Source: Metabacillus rhizolycopersici
Lineage (GTDB): Bacteria > Bacillota > Bacilli > Bacillales > Bacillaceae
Direction of reading: 5' to 3'
NCBI RefSeq assembly: GCF_020075705.1
Contig: NZ_JAIQUM010000017.1
Coordinates: 1-64,000 of the forward strand
Length of the DNA stretch: 64,000 nucleotides
Numbering within the stretch: the stretch's first letter is position 1; each line of letters begins with the position of its first letter. A program made the position numbers and the translations under genes. The notes below the pieces were generated by a model. It was not told the DNA's origin, did no database searches, and worked only from the letters and a program-made list of their open reading frames with translations. Of the stretch, positions 35,466 through 44,645 are shown piece by piece.

Positions 35466-36260
35466 ATGATGTATTTAATGGATTATCATCACCATACGAA
35501 TAACTCTTTTGATTCCAAGGCAATAATGGAAGAAGTATGTAATGAAGCAATAAAAAAGGGAATTAAAGAAATATGCTTTACAGAGCATTTTTCCCTAAAT
35601 CCAGTTGTACCTACTTACGGTTATATGGACTTTGAAAGATACTTTCATGAAATCCGCGATTGTCGAGATAAGTTCCAGGATCAATTAATCATAAAAGCAG
35701 GGATTGAGATTTGTGAACCACATCAACTGAAGGATGAATACACAGAAGCATTTAAACCACTTGAGTTGGATTTTATTTTAGGATCTGTACATAACATGAA
35801 TAATGAAAAATTACGGAAGTTTTTAGGGGATAAAAATAGCAGTTCAGCTTATAGTGAATATTTTACGGAAGTATATCAGTTGGTAAGTTTTGCCGATATA
35901 GACGTAATCGCGCACTTAGATTTGTTAAAGCGCTATGCGATTAATACGATTGGAAACTTTGATTTTAATGAATGTAAGGATCTCATCGCTTCGATTTTAG
36001 AAAAAGCAATTGACAGAAACATTGGCATCGAAATCAATACTTCTGGCCTTAGAGGGAAATTAAATGAAACACTTCCTTCTATTAATATTATCCAGCTGTA
36101 CAAAGATTTAGGTGGGGAAATCTTGACGATTGGTTCGGATTCACACTTTGCGGAAACGGTTGGTGCACATTTGCATGAAGCTACTGAAATAGCAAAAGAA
36201 TGTGGATTTACATCCATTTTTAAGTTTGACAAAAGAACGCCTATTGCAGTTAATCTCTGA
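35466..36260 (+). CDS. Histidinol-phosphatase-family PHP protein (HisJ-like)
   Basis: 264 residues of the PHP phosphatase family with metal motifs DYHHHTNNSFDS, FTEHFS, AGIEICE, GSVHNMNN, IAHLDLLKR and GSDSHFAE. It could be the hisJ product, but no his genes are near. It differs from the operon PHP protein at 20788 in length and in the first motif. A strong terminator follows. Confidence 0.85.
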   Translation: MMYLMDYHHHTNNSFDSKAIMEEVCNEAIKKGIKEICFTEHFSLNPVVPTYGYMDFERYFHEIRDCRDKFQDQLIIKAGIEICEPHQLKDEYTEAFKPLELDFILGSVHNMNNEKLRKFLGDKNSSSAYSEYFTEVYQLVSFADIDVIAHLDLLKRYAINTIGNFDFNECKDLIASILEKAIDRNIGIEINTSGLRGKLNETLPSINIIQLYKDLGGEILTIGSDSHFAETVGAHLHEATEIAKECGFTSIFKFDKRTPIAVNL

Positions 36261-36362
36261 GTCATCATTATTCCAAAACGGTCTGTTGAATAAGGCCAAG
36301 AATTATAGGACTAAACAACAGTTGAAAATACGAAAGAATTTAAAAGAAAGATTCAACATTAG

Positions 36363-36403
36363 AGCTTTCAGATTTAGCGATCAAGCAATTCTGAAAGCTT
36401 TTT
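36363..36403 (+). terminator. Terminator after the HisJ-like gene
   Basis: A 10-bp perfect stem (36363-36372 with 36390-36399) then T5. Confidence 0.78.
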
Positions 36404-36715
36404 ATCATTAGACCAATGTAATCTTTAAACATGAAAAAGGAATCATCTATCTAAATAGTTTTAAATATATGTAGGTCTTACCATCGCTGAATTAGATGTG
36501 AAATAATTTACAATAAATGAGCAAGTTTTTAGAGGGAATTTCCTAAAGTTGCTTTTGAAATGGTAGCAGCTCAGGCATAATGAACGATGAAATAATAGAA
36601 TTAGCCTAGTTGAAAATGTTAACAAAAAAAATTTGTTATTCCTACTTGACTGATTGGATTAATTATCATATAGTTTGTGTATCAAATAAATCAATAGACA
36701 TCGAAGGAGATCAAA
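36404..36715. other. Intergenic region upstream of tcyP
   Basis: About 310 bases without a gene, holding the tcyP promoter at its right end. No riboswitch was recognised. Confidence 0.4.
36646..36674 (+). promoter_or_regulatory. Sigma-A-type promoter of tcyP
   Basis: TTGACT (36646-36651), a 17-base spacer and TATAGT (36669-36674) lie about 40 bases before the ATG. CymR control is known in B. subtilis; a CymR site was not clear here. Confidence 0.6.
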
Positions 36716-38098
36716 ATGAACACCGTTCTAATTATCGTTAACATTGCAGTTTTTCTATTACTCATAATGGGTTTGTTCATAATGCAGAAAAAACATGTTT
36801 CTTTTTCTAAGCGTGTTTTCACCGCATTAGGTTTAGGTATAGTATTTGGTCTTGTCATTCAATTAATCTACGGTGCAACATCTGAAGTTACTGTAGGAAC
36901 AATAGATTGGTTTAGCATTGTTGGTAGTGGGTATGTCAAACTATTACAAATGATTGTTATGCCACTTGTATTCATTTCAATTGTAGGTGCTTTTACGAAG
37001 TTAAAATTGACAAAAAATATCGGGAAAATCAGTTTCCTTGTCATTGGAATTCTGCTTGGCACGACTGCCATTTCTGCAGCCATCGGAATTGGCTCTGCAT
37101 TAGGATTTGGTCTTGATGGAATTCAGATAACGCAAGGGGAAGCGGAAGCAACGCGAAATGTACAGTTAGAGGAAAAAGTTGTCGGAGTTCAAGATATGAC
37201 GATTCCTCAACAAGTTTTAGAGCTATTGCCAAGTAATCCATTTCAAGATTTGACAGGTGCTCGTCCAACTTCAACAATTGCAGTTGTCATTTTTGCAGCC
37301 TTTATTGGTATGGCCTACCTTGGTGTTAAACGTAAGGATCCTGAGCATGGCGAATTTTTTGCTAAGATAATCGATACATTCTACGCGATTATTATGAGAA
37401 TTGTTACACTTGTTCTTCGTTTAACACCATTTGGAATTTTGGCTTTAATTACGAAAGTAACAGCAACAAGTGATTATGTAGCCATTGCTAAATTAGGTAA
37501 GTTTGTCATTGCATCTTATGTGGCATTAATTGCGATGTTTATCGTACATTTAATCCTGTTATCACTTGCAAAACTAAGCCCTGTTAATTATGTGAAAAAG
37601 GGATTACCAACATTAACATTTGCCTTTACTTCACGTTCAAGTGCAGGAACATTGCCTTTAAATATTAAAACACAAACAAAAGATTATGGGGTTTCTGAAG
37701 GGATCGCGAACTTTGCTGGTTCATTTGGACTTTCAATCGGGCAAAACGGATGTGCTGGTATTTACCCAGCGATGCTAGCAGTAATGGTTGCTCCATCTGT
37801 GGGCATTGATCCAATGAGTCCATCATTTATACTCACTCTTATTCTAGTCGTAGTAGTTAGTTCTTTTGGAGTTGCAGGAGTAGGTGGCGGTGCAACATTC
37901 GCAGCGCTTATCGTGTTATCTGTCATGAATCTTCCAATTGAAATTGCTGCACTCGTTATCTCAGTTGAGCCATTAATCGACATGGGACGTACAGCATTAA
38001 ATGTAAGTGGAAGTATGCTATCTGGGGTACTAACTGGAAAAGCAACTGGTGAGTTAGATCAAGAAGTATATCAAAAATCAGAGGTTGCAGAAGCGTAA
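36716..38098 (+). CDS. tcyP: L-cystine symporter TcyP
   Basis: 460-residue member of the dicarboxylate/amino acid:cation symporter family, closest in pattern to B. subtilis TcyP (YhcL), which imports cystine. It shows the N-terminal helix and MQKKHVSFSKRVF loop, the serine-rich TFAFTSRSSAGTLPLN re-entrant loop, FGLSIGQNGCAGIYPAM and the EPLIDMGRTALNVSG segment. It starts at ATG 36716 behind GAAGGAGATC. A single-gene unit with its own promoter and terminator. Confidence 0.92.
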   Translation: MNTVLIIVNIAVFLLLIMGLFIMQKKHVSFSKRVFTALGLGIVFGLVIQLIYGATSEVTVGTIDWFSIVGSGYVKLLQMIVMPLVFISIVGAFTKLKLTKNIGKISFLVIGILLGTTAISAAIGIGSALGFGLDGIQITQGEAEATRNVQLEEKVVGVQDMTIPQQVLELLPSNPFQDLTGARPTSTIAVVIFAAFIGMAYLGVKRKDPEHGEFFAKIIDTFYAIIMRIVTLVLRLTPFGILALITKVTATSDYVAIAKLGKFVIASYVALIAMFIVHLILLSLAKLSPVNYVKKGLPTLTFAFTSRSSAGTLPLNIKTQTKDYGVSEGIANFAGSFGLSIGQNGCAGIYPAMLAVMVAPSVGIDPMSPSFILTLILVVVVSSFGVAGVGGGATFAALIVLSVMNLPIEIAALVISVEPLIDMGRTALNVSGSMLSGVLTGKATGELDQEVYQKSEVAEA

Positions 38099-38129
38099 TC
38101 GTACAAGGCGCTAGGCACTACTTATTATA

Positions 38130-38169
38130 AAGAAAATGGCTGCGGGGGAAACTCTGCAGCTATTTTCTT
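38130..38169 (+). terminator. Terminator after tcyP
   Basis: A 14-bp stem with one G-U pair (38130-38143 with 38156-38169). Confidence 0.78.
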
Positions 38170-38367
38170 TATGTTTTGGAAATGATAACGCACATTAGTT
38201 GAAAATAAACCCCAAACTTAAATAAGGACATGCTAATGTTTCAAAAACATCTACTTTTCATTATCAGAATATTTGTTATTGACACATAATATCGAAAATA
38301 CATATAATTAGGGACATGATTGAAATAGAGACGTAATTTTTATAAAGATGAAGGGAGAATAGATATT

Positions 38368-39558
38368 TTGGAAAAATTTTATAGATTATTAGATGACGTT
38401 AATGAAGAAATGATCGACATAAGACGACACCTTCATCAACATCCTGAACTATCATTTGAAGAAGTAGAAACTCCTAAATTCATTGCTAACTACCATGAAA
38501 AGTTGGGCCATGAAGTAAGAACAAATGTAGGAGGTCGCGGTGTTGTTGCAACTCTTAAAGGGGGGAAACCTGGACCGACAGTGGCATTAAGAGCTGATTT
38601 CGATGCGTTACCTATACAGGAAGAAAATGAGTTTTCTTATAAGTCAAAAGTAGACGGTGTCATGCATGCATGTGGGCATGATGGTCATACTGCCGCATTA
38701 TTAGGCCTAGCAAAGGTACTAAATCAGATGAAAAATGAGTTAGAAGGTAACATAGTTTTTATTCACCAGCATGCAGAAGAGCTTCCTCCTGGTGGAGCGA
38801 TTGCAATGATTGAAGACGGTTGTCTTGATGGAGTAGATGTTATTTTTGGAACCCACTTGTGGGCAACAGTACCACTTGGTGAAATTGGCTACAGGGTTGG
38901 ACCGTTTATGGCTGCACCTGATCGTTTTGATATCAAGATCCAAGGGTATGGAGGCCACGGGTCTCAGCCTGAATTAACAAAAGATAGCATAGTGATTGGA
39001 GGGCAGTTGATCAATAATCTACAACAAATTGTCAGTAGACGCGTCAGTCCATTAGATTCAGCTGTTGTCTCTGTTTGCTCGTTTGAGGCGAAAAATCCTT
39101 ATAATATTATTGCTGATTCTGCCTCATTAACGGGTACAGTGAGAACATTCAAAGAAGATGTACGTGAATTTATTGAAAAGGAAATTGAACGTGTTGTAAA
39201 AGGGACATGCCTCGTTACTGATGCAGATTATTCTTATACTTACTCGAAAGGGTATCCTGCAACTGTGAATCACAAGGAAGAAACAGAATTTCTTGCAAAA
39301 GTAGCTGAAATGGCCCCAAATGTAGAATCTGTTAAAGAACATGAATTGATTATGGGTGGAGAAGACTTTGCTTATTATTTGCAGCATGTCAAAGGAACGT
39401 TCTTTATGACAGGCGCTCAAATTGCAGGACGTGAAAAAACATATCCACATCATCATCCAAAATTTGATTTTGATGAAAAGGCGTTATTAATTGCTGCGCA
39501 AGTTCTTGGCAACGCAACATTGCAGTACATGAAGGAAAATTCAGAAATTACAGTTTAA
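38368..39558 (+). CDS. M20-family amidohydrolase
   Basis: 396-residue zinc amidohydrolase of the HipO/N-acyl-amino-acid hydrolase group. Metal and catalytic motifs are ACGHDGHTAAL (about residues 100-110), HQHAEELPPGGA and the late MGGEDFAYYLQ. It cleaves an acyl or peptide bond; substrate unknown. It starts at TTG 38368 behind AAGGGAG. It is the first gene of a three-gene operon with two membrane proteins (next start 12 bases after its stop), implying that the substrate is taken up by them. Confidence 0.88.
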   Translation: MEKFYRLLDDVNEEMIDIRRHLHQHPELSFEEVETPKFIANYHEKLGHEVRTNVGGRGVVATLKGGKPGPTVALRADFDALPIQEENEFSYKSKVDGVMHACGHDGHTAALLGLAKVLNQMKNELEGNIVFIHQHAEELPPGGAIAMIEDGCLDGVDVIFGTHLWATVPLGEIGYRVGPFMAAPDRFDIKIQGYGGHGSQPELTKDSIVIGGQLINNLQQIVSRRVSPLDSAVVSVCSFEAKNPYNIIADSASLTGTVRTFKEDVREFIEKEIERVVKGTCLVTDADYSYTYSKGYPATVNHKEETEFLAKVAEMAPNVESVKEHELIMGGEDFAYYLQHVKGTFFMTGAQIAGREKTYPHHHPKFDFDEKALLIAAQVLGNATLQYMKENSEITV

Positions 39559-39570
39559 GAGGTGACATCA

Positions 39571-40392
39571 GTGTCAGAGAAAAAGCAACAATTATGGAAA
39601 GATTGGCGTATACATCTGATTGTCTTGGGGATTGTTTTAATCGCTGAAGCAATTGGCACATTTCAACTACCTATCGGAATAGGCGTTATCATGTTATTGC
39701 CTATGCTTTACGCAATTATTATTGGATTAGGATTATATTTCACCCCCGTCGTAAAAGAAAAGCAAGCAAAAAGTGCAGAATCACTCATTTTTATCGCTGT
39801 CAGCTTACTTATCGCTAAATTCGGTGTTACAATTGGCCCGGCTATGGACACAATTATTGAGGTTGGACCCGCATTAATTCTTCAAGAAATTGGTAACTTA
39901 GGTACGATACTCTTTGCATTGCCAATTGCTATCTTACTAGGATTAAAACGTGAAAGTATCGGGATGACCCATTCTGTCGCACGAGAACCAAACGTTGCCT
40001 TGATTATGGACAAATATGGACTTAATTCTCCTGAAGGTCGTGGGGTTATGGCGATTTATATATTTGGAACTGTCTTTGGAGCAGTCTTCATGGGGATCAT
40101 TTCCGGAGTTCTCGCAACAATTACACCTCTCCACCCACTTTCCTTTGCAATGGCTTCAGGGATTGGTAGTGGAAGTATGATGGCAGCAGCAACAGGTTCT
40201 TTAGTAGCAGCATTTCCTGATTTTGAACAAGATATCGTGGCACTAGCTGGGGCAAGTAATTTGATCTCTACAGGTATCGGTCTTTATGCAAGTATATTCA
40301 TTGGACTCCCGCTTACAGAGAAACTTTATCTAATTCTTTCGAAAAATAGAGATAAAAGGGCCAGTTCGAAGGTCAAAGTGGAGGCGAAATAA
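39571..40392 (+). CDS. DUF3100-type membrane protein
   Basis: 273 residues with about eight membrane helices; pattern of the DUF3100 family (AKFGVTIGPAMDTIIEVGPA, SGIGSGSMMAAATGSLVA). Function is not established; such proteins often sit beside M20 hydrolases and are thought to be transporters. GTG 39571 is chosen for its AGAGGTG spacing; an upstream GTG at 39562 is possible. The stop overlaps the next ATG (TAATG). Confidence 0.8.
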   Translation: MSEKKQQLWKDWRIHLIVLGIVLIAEAIGTFQLPIGIGVIMLLPMLYAIIIGLGLYFTPVVKEKQAKSAESLIFIAVSLLIAKFGVTIGPAMDTIIEVGPALILQEIGNLGTILFALPIAILLGLKRESIGMTHSVAREPNVALIMDKYGLNSPEGRGVMAIYIFGTVFGAVFMGIISGVLATITPLHPLSFAMASGIGSGSMMAAATGSLVAAFPDFEQDIVALAGASNLISTGIGLYASIFIGLPLTEKLYLILSKNRDKRASSKVKVEAK

Positions 40393-40844
40393 TGTTACGA
40401 AATATTCAAGAGTGGAGTTTAGTTTTGGTTATTATCGGTATTATCACCTTAGTTGGAAATTGGATTGGTTATGATGTCTTACCGTTTCAAGCTTTGCCTG
40501 GAATGATTGTTCTTATTCTTATTTCTCTAGTTGGTTTAATTCTTAATAAGCTAATCCCACTTCAAATCCCAGCAATAGCCTATATCTCATTCATTGCAAT
40601 TATCGTTTCCATGCCAGGCGTGCCTGGATCAGAACTTGTTGTCAAATGGACGACAGATGTGAACATACTTGCAATCACAACACCAGTATTAGCCTATGCA
40701 GGAGTTGCCATTGGTGGATCATGGGCAGATTTTGCGAAAATGGGCTGGAAAAGCATCGTTGTTGGTATGTGTGTGTTGACCGGAACTTTTCTCGGTTCCG
40801 CTCTTATTGCCGAAGTGATTTTACGCATGCAAGGAATTATTTAA
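40392..40844 (+). CDS. Membrane protein, partner of the DUF3100 protein
   Basis: 150 residues, four or five membrane helices, family not named by me. It overlaps the DUF3100 gene by one base, so the two are coupled and likely form one complex. Features include the loop PGVPGSELVVKWTTDVNILA and a C-terminal helix. A clean terminator ends the operon. Confidence 0.78.
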   Translation: MLRNIQEWSLVLVIIGIITLVGNWIGYDVLPFQALPGMIVLILISLVGLILNKLIPLQIPAIAYISFIAIIVSMPGVPGSELVVKWTTDVNILAITTPVLAYAGVAIGGSWADFAKMGWKSIVVGMCVLTGTFLGSALIAEVILRMQGII

Positions 40845-40878
40845 CTATTCTAAAAAACTGAAAATGTATTTGAACAAT

Positions 40879-40908
40879 AACCCGATAAGGCGGCACTTAT
40901 CGGGTATT
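40879..40908 (+). terminator. Terminator of the M20 operon
   Basis: A 10-bp perfect stem ACCCGATAAG/CTTATCGGGT with a six-base loop. Confidence 0.75.
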
Positions 40909-41120
40909 TATGTTTTATATAGAACATCGATTTTGGTTGTAACCATAAACAAGTTTCCTTTTTGCTGTTGGATACAATTATATTGCATTTTGCAGCCCTA
41001 TCACTAGACTGGAAATGGCACACTAAGCTTCCTAGCTCATGAAGTAGTATTATAGAACTTCGCATTCTTTAGCCGCCTGGGAGATCGATTTATATGTTCA
41101 ATCCATAAAATAAAGGAGCA

Positions 41121-41414
41121 TCATAGCTCCCAAGGTGGAAATTCATTATTTTTTTGTTTCTCATATTCTTTCATCCTAGAATATGGGGTTGCTAGCGTAG
41201 ATAAGATGAAACCTTGAGGGTTGGTTGTTTTCATATGACCATTTAGCTCTTGGATTTTACTTGTTGCAAACATGTTTGCAACTCGAGCTAGATTTTCAAT
41301 CGTGTCCATTAATTCTGGATTGTCATTGTAATAACCTTTAGCAATCGAGTTAATATAATCAAGTTTATTACTGATTAGTTTTAGTGTTTTGATATCAAAA
41401 TGTTCACTTTTCAT
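41121..41414 (-). CDS. Hypothetical protein, 97 residues
   Basis: Not recognised. Soluble, helical, begins MKSEHFDIKTLKLISNKLDY. The start at 41414 follows AAGGAG at 9 bases and is preferred to the much longer frame (41498), whose extra N-terminus has no ribosome binding site. It stands alone with no informative neighbours. Confidence 0.65.
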   Translation of the reverse strand: MKSEHFDIKTLKLISNKLDYINSIAKGYYNDNPELMDTIENLARVANMFATSKIQELNGHMKTTNPQGFILSTLATPYSRMKEYEKQKNNEFPPWEL

Positions 41415-41724
41415 ACGATTCCACTCCTTATTAATAAAGCATATGGAATTATGGGGAATGTGGAACGAGAAAAGTATGAAAAGATGTTTTTTATCCAAGA
41501 ACAGGATTTCCTTCGTATTATCATTTTAAAATGGACAATGAGCGGGGGATTGCCAAAGGAATTTATAGTGAGAAAAGATAATTGTTAGGATGAATTAGAG
41601 TAACTTGCTCGTGATGGAAAATGAACGAAACAGCTCTTTCATGTGTTATTTTCATGAAGCAGTGAAAAGGTAAGCTTGCGATTACTTTTATATAGTAACA
41701 AGGATGAAGAAATGAGATGAATGT
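41415..41724. other. Intergenic region, nothing identified
   Basis: 310 bases. Only short frames without convincing ribosome binding sites; a 62-codon + strand frame from 41400 overlaps the reverse gene's start and looks spurious. Confidence 0.35.
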
Positions 41725-41856
41725 TTACTCAATGTTTTGTTTATGGTTTGATGCAGGGTTTTTATTAGGTTTTGGTAGTAAATTCTTTAATTTATTTTTT
41801 AAATAATCTTTAATCATGTCACGAATACGCTTTTGTTTTTTGTCACGGTTTTTCAA
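41725..41856 (-). CDS. Small basic protein, 43 residues
   Basis: A short gene starting at TTG 41856, nine bases after a near-perfect AAGGAGG. The product begins MKNRDKKQKRIRDMIKDYLK and is strongly basic (about 13 Lys/Arg), probably one helix with a proline-asparagine tail. A TATAAT lies about 40 bases upstream on the same strand. The strong ribosome binding site argues for a real gene. Basic short proteins may bind nucleic acid or the membrane; function unknown. Confidence 0.62.
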   Translation of the reverse strand: MKNRDKKQKRIRDMIKDYLKNKLKNLLPKPNKNPASNHKQNIE

Positions 41857-42054
41857 GAAAGCCGCCCTCCTTAAATGAAGTTTTCATTTATGCACTTATT
41901 ATAACGTTATTTAATCTAATAATCTAATTACGACTTTTTTGATTCGTTCAATTTAAAAGGATTCATCATATCGTATGAATTAAGATGAAACATGTTGTGA
42001 AGTATTTTAACTAATTGATTTGAAAAAGAGAAGAAGGATAACCCGAAATGATGA

Positions 42055-42501
42055 TTAGGAGTTATCCTTTTTCCATTTGCTTTTATCTGGAGATATTTCT
42101 TCAGAAGCTTCAGTCTGATAGTGGAAATTGTTCGTTTGTACATAAGATTCCTTTTCTCTTATCACATTTGACATCATGTATTTATGGAAAAACCAATTAA
42201 TAATCGCTACCCCTATTGATAAAATAAAGGATACGAGAAACAAATTATTTTCATTATAAGTGATATTAGCTAGATAAAACCAAGTTAAAATCATTGCTGT
42301 TGCAAAATCGGATATAGTGGCAGTTAGGTTATTTGTTCTCGGAAGGAGCAATAAATCACCAAGAATATAAGAGACAATCCAAATTAGGAGCGTTAGTGTA
42401 AGTACATTTCCGATAGAATAGTTAAAAAATAATCCAAGAATAATATAACTGAGAACAAGTACAGCGATTAATTTAATTGCTAAAGCCTTAATATGTCGCA
42501 C
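42055..42501 (-). CDS. DUF2512-type membrane protein (YndM-like)
   Basis: 148 residues with four membrane helices and a charged C-terminal tail. It begins RHIKALAIKLIAVLVL and contains SYILGDLLLLPRTNN, the pattern of the Bacillus YndM/DUF2512 family, function unknown. GTG 42501 gives the family-typical start; GTG 42510 is also possible. The downstream frame to 41928 on the same strand is a shadow. Confidence 0.8.
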   Translation of the reverse strand: MRHIKALAIKLIAVLVLSYIILGLFFNYSIGNVLTLTLLIWIVSYILGDLLLLPRTNNLTATISDFATAMILTWFYLANITYNENNLFLVSFILSIGVAIINWFFHKYMMSNVIREKESYVQTNNFHYQTEASEEISPDKSKWKKDNS

Positions 42502-42805
42502 ACAAATCACTCTTCCTTTTTAACGGTTATGATTTACTTAAAATCAGATGATTATGCATGGAAAATAAATCAATGGGTTTCTCTTTTGTAATGTAGATAT
42601 CCGATTATTCATTAGAGAATATAGCGCTATTAATAATTTGTGGTTGGGGATAAGTAATGTTAAATTTACACTAAGATCCTTGAAGTAATACGCGAAACAT
42701 AAAAGAAAATGAAGCTGTCTATTGTCGGTTTTGGAGTAAAATGGTGGTAGTTTAGTAAACTAGTTTACAAATTAATTATTTTAATATAAGATGAAAAGGT
42801 AGATT
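42502..42805. other. Intergenic region before the c-di-AMP leader
   Basis: About 300 bases; promoter of the yndM-like gene (minus) and of the gltP leader (plus) must lie here. No other element was recognised. Confidence 0.35.
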
Positions 42806-42946
42806 TTTAGCTTAATCTTTATAAAAGAGCGGGGAAACCATTTTTGCAGATGTTTCTGCTAGGGGTGAATTTTGAAAATAAAAGGGCATTTATGTTTCCA
42901 TGACCTAACCCGACAGCTAACCTCGTAAGCGTCTTAGAGGGAACAA
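42806..42946 (+). ncRNA. c-di-AMP riboswitch (ydaO-yuaA type)
   Basis: Conserved blocks occur in order: GCTTAATCT, GAGCGGGGAAACCA, TAGGGGTGAAT and CCGACAGCTAACCTCGTAAG followed by CGTCTTAGAGGG. These match the ydaO-yuaA aptamer, which binds cyclic di-AMP and stops transcription. A terminator hairpin with T9 follows at 42969-42992, and the next gene is gltP. Confidence 0.93.
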
Positions 42947-42968
42947 TACGTGAATGTTCACGTTAAAC

Positions 42969-42992
42969 GGACACCAAAGTGTCTTTTTTTTT
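42969..42992 (+). terminator. Riboswitch expression-platform terminator
   Basis: GGACAC/GTGTC stem with a four-base loop and a long T-run, 100 bases before gltP. A second palindrome (42948-42963) sits just upstream and probably takes part in the switch. Confidence 0.8.
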
Positions 42993-43092
42993 GACAACAA
43001 ATGAAAATAGATTTTCTTTGTTCGTCCTAGTTATCTTGTTTCCCTACCCAAGAATACTTGTTTTTTATCAATGATAGAAGGGAAGGAAGTAA

Positions 43093-44352
43093 ATGAAGAA
43101 GATTAAATTAAGTCTAGCCAGCCAAATTTTTATTGGTTTAATTTTAGGAATAATTGTCGGAGCTATTTTCTATGGTAGTGTGACTGCACAAAGTTATTTG
43201 CAGCCGCTAGGAGATATTTTCCTCCGTTTAATTAAAATGATCGTCGTACCGATCGTCTTTTCAAGTATTGTCGTAGCTATTGCAGGTGTTGGAGATTTAA
43301 AATCAGTTGGTAAACTAGGTGGTAAGTCATTATTCTACTTTATCGTTGTCACGATGATTGCGATTGGAGTAGGGCTTGTATCTGCAAACATCTTTCAGCC
43401 TGGTGCAGGTTTAAATATGAACGAACTAGAAAAAAGTGATATTTCGAACTATGTGAAGACAACAGAATCGGAAGAAGGCAAGTCTTTCATTGAGACAATC
43501 GTGCATATTGTTCCTTCAAATCCGTTTCAAGCGATGGTTGAGGGTGATATGCTCGCAATCATTTTCTTCTCAGTGATGTTTGGGATTGGAATTGCAGCGA
43601 TTGGTGAAAAAGGGAAGCCAGTCCTTCAATTCTTCCAAGGTGCTGCAAATGCAATGTTCTATGTAACGAATGTCATTATGAAATTCGCTCCTATTGGTGT
43701 ATTTGCCTTAATCGGGGTAACAATTTCTAAATTCGGTTTAGCATCACTTATTCCATTAGGGAAGTTAGTCATTACTGTTTATGGGACAATGATTTTCTTT
43801 GTGATTGTGATTTTGGGACTTATTGCAAAATTCGTAGGCTACAGTATATTTAAGTTAATTAAGAACTTGAAGGAAGAGTTAATTCTCGCGTTCTCTACAG
43901 CGAGTTCTGAAACAGTTCTTCCGAGAATTATGGATAAAATGGAGACAGCGGGATGTCCGAAGCACGTAGCGACTTTTGTTATTCCTACAGGTTATTCATT
44001 CAATCTTGATGGTTCTACATTATACCAAGCATTGGCGGCATTATTCATTGCACAAATGTACGGGATTGAAATATCTGTTATGGAGCAAATTACGTTAATG
44101 TTGGTCCTAATGGTTACATCTAAAGGTATTGCAGGTGTCCCAGGTGTATCATTCGTTGTCCTATTAGCAACATTGGGCACAGTCGGTATACCGTTGGAAG
44201 GTTTAGCGTTTATCGCTGGGATTGACCGTATTCTTGACATGGGTCGTACAGCAGTTAATGTTGTTGGTAATGCCCTTGCTGCAATCGTTATTTCGAAATG
44301 GGAGGGGAATTTTAATCCTCCGGTAGAAGATCAAGTACAAAAAGCATCATAA
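43093..44352 (+). CDS. gltP: Glutamate/aspartate:proton symporter GltP
   Basis: 419-residue DAACS-family symporter, very close in pattern to B. subtilis GltP. Re-entrant loop 1 is FSTASSETVLPRIM, then FVIPTGYSFNLDGSTLYQ, loop 2 SKGIAGVPGVSFVVL, and the DRILDMGRTAVNVVGN helix that binds substrate carboxylate. It imports glutamate and aspartate with protons. It sits behind a c-di-AMP riboswitch and terminator, so high c-di-AMP should shut it off, tying glutamate import to potassium and osmotic control. Confidence 0.94.
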   Translation: MKKIKLSLASQIFIGLILGIIVGAIFYGSVTAQSYLQPLGDIFLRLIKMIVVPIVFSSIVVAIAGVGDLKSVGKLGGKSLFYFIVVTMIAIGVGLVSANIFQPGAGLNMNELEKSDISNYVKTTESEEGKSFIETIVHIVPSNPFQAMVEGDMLAIIFFSVMFGIGIAAIGEKGKPVLQFFQGAANAMFYVTNVIMKFAPIGVFALIGVTISKFGLASLIPLGKLVITVYGTMIFFVIVILGLIAKFVGYSIFKLIKNLKEELILAFSTASSETVLPRIMDKMETAGCPKHVATFVIPTGYSFNLDGSTLYQALAALFIAQMYGIEISVMEQITLMLVLMVTSKGIAGVPGVSFVVLLATLGTVGIPLEGLAFIAGIDRILDMGRTAVNVVGNALAAIVISKWEGNFNPPVEDQVQKAS

Positions 44353-44355
44353 AAG

Positions 44356-44391
44356 GAAAAATCCAGAACATGTAGCTGTTCTGGATTTTTC
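44356..44391 (+). terminator. Terminator after gltP
   Basis: A 14-bp perfect stem (44356-44369 with 44378-44391). Confidence 0.82.
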
Positions 44392-44645
44392 TTATTTCAA
44401 CGTTTCGGTTCAATCTTATGAAATTGATAGGGAATGTAGTAAAATAGATAATAATGTGGTGAAATTTATGTATTTGATGATTCAAGAAATAGCTTTGTAT
44501 GAATCAATCATACATCATCTTACATTAACACATGTTTTTGAACAAAATACGAACTGTTCATGACTCACTTGTGGTTGGGGTGAGACATCCGAAAATAGTA
44601 TGTTTGCGTAGTAATGATAAAGATGAAATACAAGGGGGAGCTAGT

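Noticed and set aside
36404..36715. S-box or T-box leader before tcyP
   Set aside because: None of the conserved aptamer blocks are present.
41400..41588. 62-codon plus-strand frame
   Set aside because: Opposite the start of the 97-residue gene, no convincing ribosome binding site.
41928..42143. 71-codon minus-strand frame overlapping the YndM-like gene
   Set aside because: Out-of-frame shadow of 42055-42501, no ribosome binding site.
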